Positions 1-8,800 of a DNA stretch of 12,514 nt are shown in pieces. The notes under the pieces were generated by a model that did not search any database, was not told where the DNA came from, and saw only the letters and a program-made list of their open reading frames with translations. Position numbers and translations under genes: made by a program. How positions within the stretch are numbered: position 1 is the stretch's first letter; each line of letters begins with the position of its first letter. Source of the stretch: Planctomycetota bacterium (GTDB taxonomy: Bacteria; Planctomycetota; PUPC01; JACPCR01); contig JASLXP010000269.1 in the NCBI GenBank assembly GCA_030740295.1, forward strand, positions 1 to 12,514, written 5' to 3'.

Positions 1-3000
1 TGCACTGGCATTAATCGTCACTCCGAATGAGCCACCTATCTGTTCGTTAAATAGTTTTAAAGAGTAATTGCCCTGCCCGGGATTGTTCCGGTCCCGAATT
101 AGTAAAGCGCCGTGTTGCTTGCCATACCTTGTCCAACCCTCCAAATCATTCTCGAAATCCGCATCGACAAGCAACTGATCCAGCTTCACCAAAGTAGGTA
201 CGGTTTTGTCTTTCTGGTAACTCCATACGTACTCCCATTCAATAACTTCGTCTCCAAAATTCAGTTTGAATGGGATTCGCTGTCCAGACGCGAACGTATG
301 TCCGTTGGAGGGCAGCGAAAATCGGATCTGCCTGGCGGCAGCATCTGCTTGTACGTTCTGATGCGCAGAACTATAGGCAGAGCCGGCAACAGTGATCTGC
401 ACCGTCTGAGGAAAGGTCCTGCCACTGGATTTGATCAGAATCGGCTGCCCACCCCACTCAGACTGGGCCTTCGGAACGATGCTTTCAACAAAAGAAGGAG
501 CTGCGATCCGGAGTGGGAAAGAAGTGACTGGCAATTCTTTTCCATTCATCAGTTTTCCTGCCATATTCAGGTAGAAATAACCATTCTTTCCAGAATCAAA
601 TTTGACAGCCCTTTTCTCGGGATCAGTAGTTCCGTCGGCTTTAAACAGAACTTTATTAGTTCCTTCCTGAACAACAGATTCCGGACGATTGCTGAACCAA
701 TGGGCCACAGATTCCAGGCCAGCGCTTTTTCCACCATCAGAGCCATTGACTGTCAATTCGATCTCGCCAGCCTGGCCGCCCTCACTCCAGATCTTGAAAT
801 TGTCGAGCCAGTATCGCAGCCCGGCCTGGTTGCCCGCAAGCCCGGCCTGAATGTAACCCGTGTGCCGATTGCCAAACCACAACTGCTCAATGTTGATTTC
901 CGAACTGGAAGGATAGAGTTTCTTCAAAGAGGCATAGAGGTCGAATTCAGCGTGCCTCCATTTGCCATCGGCCTGCACGTCACGAATGTGACCTAACGAC
1001 TTCAGGTTCTCATTCGAATCTCCAGAACCGGTCAGTTGCACAAAGTGCCACTGCTTTCCCGCGATTCTGTCAGCCGATTCAAACGGTGATACGGCCCCGC
1101 TCAATTGCAGGTAGAGATTGGTTTTAACGTCCGGTGGAATTCGATATTCGAACTCCAGCCGGGCTCCGAGCGCGAGATTGATTCCTGATGCCGGAGCCGA
1201 GACGGCGAAGTCGCCGCCGGCATTAATGTTCGTCATCTCCAGGCACTGATTGCGTCCGTTTCTGGGAACAACCGCAATGGCCGCTCCCTGGTCGCCACTT
1301 GGATTTGCCCATCCTCCTGAACCGTTAGCGAAGTCTGAATAAAGCCCGGGATGGCTCTTTGAGGCTGCGTGCATGCGCAGTTCCTTACTTCCTGTTGCCG
1401 TCAGCTCGGGATCGACTTTGCTGCGGAGAGTTCTTTCGTACTGGGTTTTGACGCGAGCCACCATGATGCTGTTGTTTTGCGTCCAGAGGCCCACCTTGCC
1501 CTGTTTGAGGGGATTTGGATCTTCCCATGAGAGGATGAGCTTGTTGTCCAGATAGTAATAAAGCTTGTTCCCCTTCTTTCGAATTTTTACATAGAACCAT
1601 CGCCTGTGAAGGGTCGGCAAAGGCGGGTATTGAAATCTGGTACTTGGGACTCCAACATTTTCTGTTTCGGCAACAACTTTTCCGTTTTTGAATATACGGG
1701 TGGTCGTAGTGTGCCATCCGGCCAATACGAATGTGTAGCCGCTGAAAACATTTTTTCCGTCGCCGCAGATGACCGCGTTCATGTCGCCCGGCCGGGGATA
1801 GTATGGGCTCCAGTTCACCTCTTTTCGGTATCGCATGCCGGTGTAGTATTCGAGCGTGATATCTCCCTCGAAAGAATTCTTGTGCCACGCCGCGGCAAGG
1901 CCATCACTTTCGGCGGCAAGATACGACCAACGAGGGTCGCACGCGAATTTATTAGTGACTTCCCAACGGCCAACGACGTTCCAGTCGGTGGGAGCGGATT
2001 TGAATAAATTGTCAATTACGTGGCCACGCTCGATCCTCATCTTCTCAAAAGAGGGCTCACCCGTGAACGCAATTCCCAATCGAGTTCCTGCCGGCCTGCT
2101 CTTTAAGCGCCATGTCATCAGATCTTTGCCCTGATAACTGCAAACGATGTACTGGCCATCGCATTCAACCTTTAACGGTTCGTCAGCACTGGGCGAAAAG
2201 AATACGTCTTTCACAATTTGGCCAGACTCACGCCCACCCAGTCTTGCTTTGCCATCGGAGGATTCAAGGAATAGCAGGTGACCGCCCCAAAAAAACGATG
2301 TCGTCTCTGCACGGAGGTAAAGCAGCGTTCTGGATATCTTGGGCTTTTCACCCTCCTTGGATGCACTGTTCACCGGGATTTCAAGATGAACTCGGCCGTA
2401 AAAATCACCTTTGTGCCAGAACGTCCGTGTTCCGTTCTGTTTCTTATCCTCGACCCATGCACCTCTTGGAGCAGACCAATCGAGCATGTAAACGTCCTTA
2501 TTGAATATCTCATTGTCTTCGAGAATCTCGATGTTCTCCGAAATAGTTTCATGCCATCGGTTGCCTCCAAAGGTGGCGTTGATTCGTGGTCCTGTGGCGA
2601 ACAGGCCGGCGCCCCCTTTGACGTTAAGAGGGAGTTGCGTCCGCAGTTCCAGATTGCCGTCAACATAGAACCTGGCGAGAGTTCGGTCGGCAAGGTCGAG
2701 GGTCAGTACTGATGGATGCCCGTGTTCTCTATGAGTCGACAGTCGTGCCGAATTGAGTGTCTTGAACTGTCCATCTTTTATTTGAATCAGTTCGACCAAC
2801 TCGTTCCTCTTGACCGCGAGCATGAAAGTTTTCGCATCGCGCCAGTCAAACATTATTCCGGCGGACATATTTTCAGGCTTCGTTTCAACCGTCGTGCTGA
2901 AACAGTTAGCCCGCCATTCGCTGTGGCCCAGCCAGTAGACCGAAGCAGCATCTTCGCCCCGCACCTGTAATGCGGCGCCATCTGGCTTCTTGATTACCTG

Positions 3001-4161
3001 CCATGTGGCGCCTTTTGTCTTTTCAGTGCCACTCGTACCAGTGACAGGAATCTTCTTTCCACGGAGAAGGGTTTCAGAGTAGGCCAGATCCCAGGCTGTC
3101 GGTGTCTTTATCAGCACGTCATCGAATTGAGCGTGGCCGCCTTTGGCTACAAACAGTCCTGCTTTACCTTTCGAGTATCGGGTATGGGGCACATCAATGT
3201 ATTTGCGGCCGTCAATCTGCACGCGAATCCTCTCCGTCCCTGCGTAGACCTCGACGCCATACCACTGATTGAGTTTGCCAGGCAGTTTGGCCGTGGCCAG
3301 CTCGCTTATGAGCTCGGCATCTCGACAAAACAGACGCAGCTCGGATGCGACTGGAAATACGGACTCGATCTTCCATTCAAGGCCGTAGTAATGGGAAGCA
3401 TCCTGGATAAAGAAGGCACAACCGCCGCTTCCTCGTATCGAAAATTTGAAATCATATTCGTCCCAGAAGCTGCGCCCGACAACGGACAGGGCCAGGTCTT
3501 CCTTAGCGTCACCTTCAAATATGAAGGGATTGGAACTTCGCGAAAAATTGTCCTCCTTGAAAAATGTCGACTGAAGATGTTTGTCGATGGTTGAAGTTAT
3601 CTTCCAGTCACCCGAAACAGTCTTCCAGACGGTGTCCTCTGCCTGAGCCCGCATAAAGTCGTCTGCGAAGTAAATGTCTGTGACAGGCTGATACCGAAAC
3701 TTCAGCAGCTTTCGGTGCTCATCAGAAATCGCAATCGCGATCTTGCCTTCGTGGAGGGCTCCATCGCCGGTCGCGAGTAGTGCATCTTCACCGAACAGAA
3801 TGGACAGGCGGAGCCGTCTGCGGCGGATGGTCAGACTGGTGAATTCCGAAACGGTGGCTTGTGCGAGCTGTTGCTGCAGACCGGCGAGGGTGCGGGTCAG
3901 GGTGGCCTGGCCCTCGGCGACGGACAGCCTGTAGAAACGTGACGCATCCTGGTAACCGAAGATGAGGTCGGCAGGTTTGCTGCCAGTTTCCAGCTTGAAT
4001 TCGAGATTGTATTCCCCGTGCTGAGCCTCACTGCCGACGGTGTATTCAGTTCCGCCGATTGAAAGCACTTCCACCGCGTTCTCCTGCTTCTCTGCATCTT
4101 CGGCGAAGAGAGGAAGACCAGTGACCAGAAAGAAGGAGAGGTATACCCGAGCGAAAAACAA
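1..4161 (-). CDS. Giant exported multi-beta-sandwich (ConA/LamG/DUF1080-like and CBM-like) protein, 3'-partial
   Basis: One minus-strand frame stays open from 4161 to base 1 (1387 codons, no stop), so the C-terminus is outside the window. An in-frame TAG at 4197-4195 limits the start. The only usual start codon giving an export signal is TTG at 4161, encoding MFFARVYLSFFLVTGLPLFA followed by EDAEK, a convincing signal peptide with cleavage near residue 20. No Shine-Dalgarno sequence precedes it. The mature protein looks like a string of beta-sandwich units. One ends near residues 300-350 (QWYGVEVYAGTERIRVQIDG, then KGKAGLFVAKGGHAQFDDVL). Another ends near 853-911 (RRWFYVKIRKKGNKLYYYLD, then GKVGLWTQNNSIMVARVK). 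These are typical strand patterns of LamG/DUF1080 (3-keto-disaccharide hydrolase-like) folds. Residues about 940-1125 resemble a carbohydrate-binding jelly roll ending LDNFKIW. About 1130-1330 look Ig-like, and a further unit opens at about 1337 (DFENDLEGWTRYG). I see no clear catalytic motif. A role in glycan binding or surface structure is inferred. It is more AT-rich than genes to its right. Confidence 0.82.
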   Translation of the reverse strand, partial: MFFARVYLSFFLVTGLPLFAEDAEKQENAVEVLSIGGTEYTVGSEAQHGEYNLEFKLETGSKPADLIFGYQDASRFYRLSVAEGQATLTRTLAGLQQQLAQATVSEFTSLTIRRRRLRLSILFGEDALLATGDGALHEGKIAIAISDEHRKLLKFRYQPVTDIYFADDFMRAQAEDTVWKTVSGDWKITSTIDKHLQSTFFKEDNFSRSSNPFIFEGDAKEDLALSVVGRSFWDEYDFKFSIRGSGGCAFFIQDASHYYGLEWKIESVFPVASELRLFCRDAELISELATAKLPGKLNQWYGVEVYAGTERIRVQIDGRKYIDVPHTRYSKGKAGLFVAKGGHAQFDDVLIKTPTAWDLAYSETLLRGKKIPVTGTSGTEKTKGATWQVIKKPDGAALQVRGEDAASVYWLGHSEWRANCFSTTVETKPENMSAGIMFDWRDAKTFMLAVKRNELVELIQIKDGQFKTLNSARLSTHREHGHPSVLTLDLADRTLARFYVDGNLELRTQLPLNVKGGAGLFATGPRINATFGGNRWHETISENIEILEDNEIFNKDVYMLDWSAPRGAWVEDKKQNGTRTFWHKGDFYGRVHLEIPVNSASKEGEKPKISRTLLYLRAETTSFFWGGHLLFLESSDGKARLGGRESGQIVKDVFFSPSADEPLKVECDGQYIVCSYQGKDLMTWRLKSRPAGTRLGIAFTGEPSFEKMRIERGHVIDNLFKSAPTDWNVVGRWEVTNKFACDPRWSYLAAESDGLAAAWHKNSFEGDITLEYYTGMRYRKEVNWSPYYPRPGDMNAVICGDGKNVFSGYTFVLAGWHTTTTRIFKNGKVVAETENVGVPSTRFQYPPLPTLHRRWFYVKIRKKGNKLYYYLDNKLILSWEDPNPLKQGKVGLWTQNNSIMVARVKTQYERTLRSKVDPELTATGSKELRMHAASKSHPGLYSDFANGSGGWANPSGDQGAAIAVVPRNGRNQCLEMTNINAGGDFAVSAPASGINLALGARLEFEYRIPPDVKTNLYLQLSGAVSPFESADRIAGKQWHFVQLTGSGDSNENLKSLGHIRDVQADGKWRHAEFDLYASLKKLYPSSSEINIEQLWFGNRHTGYIQAGLAGNQAGLRYWLDNFKIWSEGGQAGEIELTVNGSDGGKSAGLESVAHWFSNRPESVVQEGTNKVLFKADGTTDPEKRAVKFDSGKNGYFYLNMAGKLMNGKELPVTSFPLRIAAPSFVESIVPKAQSEWGGQPILIKSSGRTFPQTVQITVAGSAYSSAHQNVQADAAARQIRFSLPSNGHTFASGQRIPFKLNFGDEVIEWEYVWSYQKDKTVPTLVKLDQLLVDADFENDLEGWTRYGKQHGALLIRDRNNPGQGNYSLKLFNEQIGGSFGVTINASA

Positions 4162-4405
4162 AGGTGGATGTCTCGATGAGAGAAGCGAGGCGCTCTAGCG
4201 GCGGGGATGGGGACGCCCATGATATTAACTGCATCCCCCGCATCCACACCCAATCATCCCTGGGAGCAGTGGTTGACGAACATCCGCGTAAAGATTCCGG
4301 TATCGGCAACTCCAGCGCGCCGAACGGCAGCAGCCAGATCGTTTTCGGCAACTGCCATGTAATGGGCGTCCAGGAGGACGCGGAAGAGGCACCGGCAGCG
4401 GCGCG
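4162..4405. other. 244-nt intergenic gap between the proline-rich gene and the giant beta-sandwich gene
   Basis: The gap is gene-free in the sense that I cannot support a coding region. The two minus-strand ORFs crossing it (from 4351 and 4253) run in frames different from the downstream gene and look non-protein-like. It holds a small perfect hairpin at 4366-4381. I could not identify a convincing promoter, although the distance allows the downstream gene its own promoter. Confidence 0.5.
4366..4381 (-). other. Small perfect hairpin 25 nt after the proline-rich gene stop
   Basis: GCGTCC-AGGA-GGACGC on the plus strand is a 6-bp GC-rich stem with a 4-nt loop. It lies 24 nt beyond the stop codon at 4406-4408. 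No T-run follows on the minus strand, so it is not a standard intrinsic terminator. It could be a weak 3'-end stabiliser or coincidence. Confidence 0.3.
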
Positions 4406-5674
4406 TCAGTCCAACTTCTGCTTCGGCGGCACGGGCATTTGTGGCCGCCGCGGGCTTTCGGCTGGCCCTTCGAATGCCTTGAGTTTCAGAGGTGGATGGT
4501 GGCCGGGCAAGGGGTAGTGAACATCTGCGTGCTGGACATCTGTTTCGTGGGTCGAGAGCCGGGGCCAGTTGGTGAGCACTTTCAATTCAGGCAATGGCTC
4601 TGTCTGCTGTGCGGGCGGCAGCGGGGACGCCGTCAGTTTGCGTGATGACTGATCGGGATACCTGGTTTTGGAGATGCCCTTGCCCGACCTTGTGATCGGG
4701 TCGTCAGCCTTCATGGCGAAAGACTCTCTGCCGAGAGAGGAATCGCTTACGGCCTCGTCCAGATGTTTCGGGTCCAAAGATGGCATCTGCTTCATTGGCC
4801 GGGGAGCGGGAAAGCGAACGGAAGCGAATTGATCTTTCAATGTTACATCCGGAAGGACTTCCTGTGTGGGTGCTGGCTGGTCTTTGGCGAGGAGGTCCAG
4901 TTCCGGGATACTCGATGGCGATTCAGGGCTCTCCCTCCGATCTGCAGGTGGCACGCCGGTGAAGGAGCCAGGCGCAGGCCGGTCCCTCGGTGTCCCGCTA
5001 ATCTTGACGGGCGACAGAGCGCGGTCTGATGACCACTCTTTTGCTGAGAACGCGGCAAGCTTTTTGGCCGTCTCTGCCCCAGGTACAATCCTGACCTCTG
5101 CGGTGGGAAAATCGAATGACTGGCCCTGTTCGGCACGCTCTCGGACGGGTCTGCGCAGCCGAAGGATTTCGCCGTTTTCCCCGGCTGGTTTTGCATGCCC
5201 TGCAGGGGTTGGGAGCCGCACCGGGCGAGATGGCGTTTCGCTGGGTGGCTGCACCTGGAAATCGATCTGTGTCTGCTCACCGTCCGCCAGATTTGAGGAG
5301 GCAGGATATGTGTCTGCCAGCGCGACGGGGTTCGGGACAGGAATTCTGATGGGCTCGACACGGTTCGCCTGATTCCGCTCTACCACGACCGGGGCAAGAG
5401 AGAAATGCGGAATTCGTTCGGCCAGAACGTTCGTTCGTTTTTCAGCCGCCAGCGGAGCGGATGGAACTGGTCGAACCGGATTCTTGGGCTGTATTCTCGC
5501 GAGTCTCTTGCCAAAATTGGATCGGACAAGAGGCGGCGACTCGGCCGGTTTCTGTTCAGTTGGCTTGTTAGGTCCGGCAGGCCCCGGCGCAGTCGATCTC
5601 CCAATGAAGATGCCAACGGCGAGGGCCGCTGCACCAATAGCAATTGCGACAGGTATCAGGTGTTTGGGATTCAT
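4406..5674 (-). CDS. Proline-rich single-pass membrane-anchored protein, function unknown
   Basis: The 422-residue frame starts at ATG 5674 and ends in TGA at 4406. Residues about 5-25 (HLIPVAIAIGAAALAVGIFIG) form one hydrophobic helix after a short MNPK N-terminus. No cleavage site is obvious, so it is probably an inner-membrane anchor with the rest in the periplasm. From residue 27 on, the chain is rich in Pro, Ser, Ala, Glu, Arg and Lys and very poor in hydrophobic clusters and Cys, so it is probably disordered and extended. A partly ordered tail may be present near 370-410 (LKVLTNWPRL, then HYPLPGHHPPLKLKAF). I recognise no family. A TonB-like role is tempting because of the N-terminal anchor plus Pro-rich span, but no TonB C-terminal domain is visible. 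It lies between the TPR gene and the giant beta-sandwich gene on the same strand, suggesting an envelope-spanning or scaffold role (inference). No Shine-Dalgarno sequence precedes the ATG. The length and intact frame support a real gene; function is open. Confidence 0.72.
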   Translation of the reverse strand: MNPKHLIPVAIAIGAAALAVGIFIGRSTAPGPAGPNKPTEQKPAESPPLVRSNFGKRLARIQPKNPVRPVPSAPLAAEKRTNVLAERIPHFSLAPVVVERNQANRVEPIRIPVPNPVALADTYPASSNLADGEQTQIDFQVQPPSETPSRPVRLPTPAGHAKPAGENGEILRLRRPVRERAEQGQSFDFPTAEVRIVPGAETAKKLAAFSAKEWSSDRALSPVKISGTPRDRPAPGSFTGVPPADRRESPESPSSIPELDLLAKDQPAPTQEVLPDVTLKDQFASVRFPAPRPMKQMPSLDPKHLDEAVSDSSLGRESFAMKADDPITRSGKGISKTRYPDQSSRKLTASPLPPAQQTEPLPELKVLTNWPRLSTHETDVQHADVHYPLPGHHPPLKLKAFEGPAESPRRPQMPVPPKQKLD

Positions 5675-5697
5675 AGGCGCTAAGGGGACTTAAACCT

Positions 5698-5722
5698 AAA
5701 AAAAATTCTCGATTTGAGAGAA
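5698..5722 (-). terminator. Candidate intrinsic terminator or attenuator (weak hairpin plus T8)
   Basis: On the minus strand, TTCTC (5722-5718), a 7-nt loop and GAGAA (5710-5706) form a 5-bp stem. It is extendable to 7 bp with a G-U pair and is followed directly by eight T residues (5705-5698). The stem is AT-rich and weak, but the U-tract is strong. It lies after the TPR gene and ends 23 nt before the proline-rich gene's ATG. It may therefore separate the two transcripts or act as an attenuator in the leader of the second. Confidence 0.5.
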
Positions 5723-5725
5723 CTC

Positions 5726-5799
5726 GTTTGTAGTGCGCCAGTCATGGCGCTTTGGGCGACTTCGTCGCCCCGAACGGCGATAACTCGCCGACTACAAAC
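5726..5799. repeat. 74-nt perfect four-way-junction (cloverleaf) intergenic element
   Basis: The outer arms GTTTGTAGT (5726-5734) and ACTACAAAC (5791-5799) are exact 9-nt inverse complements. Between them lie three perfect hairpins. Hairpin 1 is GCGCCA-GTCA-TGGCGC (5735-5750). Hairpin 2 is GGGCGAC-TTC-GTCGCCC (5754-5770). Hairpin 3 is CGGCGA-TAAC-TCGCCG (5775-5790). In all, 56 of 74 nt pair with no mismatch, and only linkers of 3 and 4 nt are left at the junction. It lacks tRNA features (7-nt anticodon loop, acceptor layout). The architecture resembles REP/MITE-like dispersed palindromic repeats, but no second copy is present in this window, so the repeat label is inferred. Confidence 0.75.
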
Positions 5800-5808
5800 T
5801 GAGCCCAT

Positions 5809-5830
5809 GCAGGCTGTGACTCAGGCCTGC
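5809..5830. other. Inverted repeat with 6-bp arms between the cloverleaf and the TPR gene
   Basis: GCAGGC (5809-5814) and GCCTGC (5825-5830) flank a 10-nt loop. Immediately beyond it, GCCC-GAA-GGGC (5832-5842) forms another short stem. Together with the hairpin at 5845-5872 they make nearly the whole 207-nt gap capable of folding. No individual function can be assigned. Confidence 0.35.
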
Positions 5831-5844
5831 TGCCCGAAGGGCCC

Positions 5845-5872
5845 ATTCTTCTCAGCGCAGCCTGAGAAGAAT
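5845..5872 (-). other. Perfect 11-bp hairpin directly after the TPR gene stop
   Basis: ATTCTTCTCAG (5845-5855) and CTGAGAAGAAT (5862-5872) pair perfectly around the 6-nt loop CGCAGC. On the minus strand the stem begins 9 nt after the TAA at 5882-5884. No T-tract follows it, so a 3'-end stabiliser or Rho/processing element is more likely than a classical terminator. The T8 hairpin further on (5698-5722) could complete termination. Confidence 0.6.
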
Positions 5873-5881
5873 CATAGAGCC

Positions 5882-8800
5882 TTACTTCAGCAATTTCGCC
5901 AACTGCGCTTTTGCCAACTCGGCATGGGGAGTCTTCGAAAACTCGGTCAGGACCCGATTCAGATAATCTTTGGCTTCCTTGGTTTTCTTCTGCTGGATTG
6001 AGGCGTCGGCGGCCTGGCAGAGGGCGGCCGCACTCCATTCGGGATAGGCGTAGCTGTAGACCACGTTCAAGAAATTCTTGACGGCCGCGTCAAAGAGTTT
6101 CGCCTCCATGTTACTGGTTCCGATCTGAAATTGAGCCTTTGCGGCAAACTCGTTGTCTGTGGCGTCGATCACTATCTGGTAGGCCTTAATAGCCGCGTCG
6201 TATTTTTTCTGTGCCTGCAATGCCCGGCCCTGCATGAATTGGGCTTCGATCAGAAACGGGCTCTTCGGGAAACGAGAAATCAGTAGAGCTGAAGTCTTTT
6301 CGCTGTCGGCATGCTTTCCCTGCTCAGCCTGGGCAAAGGCGAGCCGGAGCAGGGCGCGGTCAGACAGTCCGGCAACATTCTGAAAAGCGGGCTGGTCGAT
6401 GAACAGTTGGAATTTGGCCGCGGCCTTGTCGTTTTCGTTGAGTCGCAAGTGAGCTTCCCCGCTCCGAAACGCTGCATGGGGGGCCAGGGGACTGCTCACG
6501 TTTGCGATCACCGATTCGAAGAGTGGAATCGATTCCTTGTCCTGCTTTCTCTCAAAGAGGCAGGAGCCGAGCAGGAAAGTGACCTTTTCCTTGAGCGATT
6601 CGCGGACAGGCTTGGTGCGAGCTGCGGTCAGCAAAGGTATGGCTTCGTCATAGCGGCCGCGCATTGCGTGGTGATCGGCCAGTTCATACCTCGCGTCCGA
6701 TGCGATGAGTGAGTCGGCCCAGGTCGCAATGATGATCTTGTATTGATCCATCATCAGCGTTTCTGCGGGGACGATGGGCACTGCATTCATCGGCACGTCT
6801 GGCGGGACGCTTCCGTCTTTCGCTTCCTCCACCGCTTTCCAAGCCAATCGCTGTCGAGCGTTTGCCATCTGCTGCATGGCGGCCGGGCGGTAGCACCACG
6901 CGAGCTCGTAATGAACTCTCGGCCAGGCGGCTGAGTCACGCTGCTTCGCCTTCAGGGCCAGCAGATTGGTGAAGTATCGGCTGCAGCTACCAAAGCTGAG
7001 AAGCCCGGATTGTTTCTGGGTCTGGGCCTGTGTGCGCGCGTCCGGAGTCAGGTCTGTTTTCTCGAGCGCGGCCTCGGCAGTAGCAAGGAGTTTGCCGGCA
7101 TCAAGGGTCATGGCCTGGCCGATGCGCAGGCCCGCTTCAGGGGCTTCCGGTCGGGCGGGGTAACGCTTCAGAAAATCTTCCATCACAGTTTTGGACTCGG
7201 CCGACTTGCCCGCGTCTTTGAGCGCGAGGCCATGCTGGAAGTGGAGGTGCACGGCCCACGCGTCCCTTGGCGGGCCGGATTTCACCAGGGCCTCTTCATG
7301 CTGCTTGCGGGTCTTATCAAGGAGGGCGACCGCGTCCTCAGCCTTGCCCTTCGTGCGCAGGGCCTGGGCCTGCCGCAGCGCCGCGAAGGGGACAATCGGC
7401 GAAGCATTCAGCGGCGGCTGCGTGAATTTGGCGAGTTCCCTGATCCCGCCGTCCAGGTCGCCGGCAGCGATGAGGCTCTTCGCAAATTCAACAACCGCTT
7501 GCGGTGCGAGGGCATGGTCCGGGTATTTCTGATTCAGTGCGACATACGTGCCCTGGGCGAGGGTCAGCACTTCTTTGCGCACGTCCCCCGCCTCCATCGG
7601 TTCGGCCTTGAGTTGGTAGCACATTCCCAGCTTCATCAGGGCTTCGGGCCGCTGCGGGTGATCGGGATTGTTGCCGAGGAAAACTTTCAGCAGCTTGATC
7701 GCTTCATCCAGATAGGTTTCCCGCTTTGCTGCATCGGCTTCCTTTTCCCAGGAATCGGGGACCTGGCGGAGAAGGCAATCAGCCCTGAGTGGGAGGCCCT
7801 GTGCGATATCGCCCTTGAAGTCCTCCGGCGCAATCGGAGTGAGCGCTGCATCGGCTTCCTGGAATCGTTCCTGCCGGTAAAGCGATGCGGCCAGTCCAAG
7901 GCGCGCCAGGTTGAGATGCGAAAACTCCCGGTAACCATGCACGAGCTTCTGATATCGAACACCCGCCTCCGCGTATGCCTTCAGGATCTTTGGGCCGCGC
8001 TGGGCGTCTTCCTGCGGTAAATTTTTTTCGAGGTCTGCTGCAATGAAGTATGCGTTCTCCGCGGTGCGAAAGAGTATCTGCGGGGTCAGCTCGCTTTTCG
8101 GATAGGTCTGAACAAACTTTGCGCACAGCTTGTCCGACTCTTTATGCTCGCCCGCGAGGTGGAGCGCGGTCGCCTGCCGGTAAAGCAGCTCTTCGCCGCG
8201 GGCATCGGCGCCCAGATTGAGAATATCGAGGTAGTTGGCGCCGGCGTCCTTGAAGTTCTTGGTCAGCATCTGGGTGTCGGCCAGATGGATCATGACTTCG
8301 GACAGGCGCTTCTTGATGGCAGCATCGGTGGCGCTCTTGGGCTTGAGAATTTCGATCGCCTTGCGGAAGTGATCCATGGCCGCCTGATACGCTTTGGGCT
8401 GTTCCTCCGGCTTTGCAGCTTCGCCGATCGAAACCTGCGCCCGGCCAAGCCAGAGCTGGGCTTCGTCGGCCATCTCAGGCGCACTTTGAATCAACGGTGT
8501 CACCGCATCCATGCTTTCCTTGAAACGGCCAAGATGCCAGAGACTGATGCCCTGCCGCAGTTGGGCGTCTGCCAGCAGAGCGGATTTCGGATGGGCCTTG
8601 GCGAAGTCGGTGAATGCCTTGAACGCGTCGTCGTGCTTGTCCAGCTCGAAGTAGAGCGCGCCCTTGTAGTAGCGCGAGCGCTCGACATGCTCCGGCGGCA
8701 TCTTTACGAGCGACTCGAGCCGGGCCTTTTCGTCGGGCTTTTCTTTGAAGTCATCCGGTTTTTTCAGGGCGGCCTCGGCCGCGGCTTTCGCTTTCTGGTA

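Noticed and set aside
112..996. 294-codon plus-strand ORF at the left end
   Set aside because: The opposite strand encodes a sensible beta-sandwich protein in one unbroken frame, whereas this product shows no family pattern.
4046..4351. 101-codon minus-strand ORF across the gap before the giant gene
   Set aside because: It is out of frame with the downstream gene, overlaps its signal peptide region and has no domain or RBS. It could be an upstream extension only if a frameshift were present, for which I see no evidence.
4406..5674. TonB identity for the proline-rich anchored protein
   Set aside because: The N-terminal anchor and Pro-rich span fit, but the C-terminal TonB domain and a Glu-Pro/Lys-Pro repeat block are not visible.
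5726..5799. tRNA gene
   Set aside because: The cloverleaf shape is suggestive, but the arms have 3-4-nt loops, there is no 7-nt anticodon or T loop, and no conserved tRNA bases are present.
7010..8020. 336-codon plus-strand ORF opposite the TPR gene
   Set aside because: It is exactly antisense to a long TPR-coding frame with clear repeats. Its protein is Arg/Gly/Leu-rich with no family pattern, as expected for a GC-rich shadow frame.
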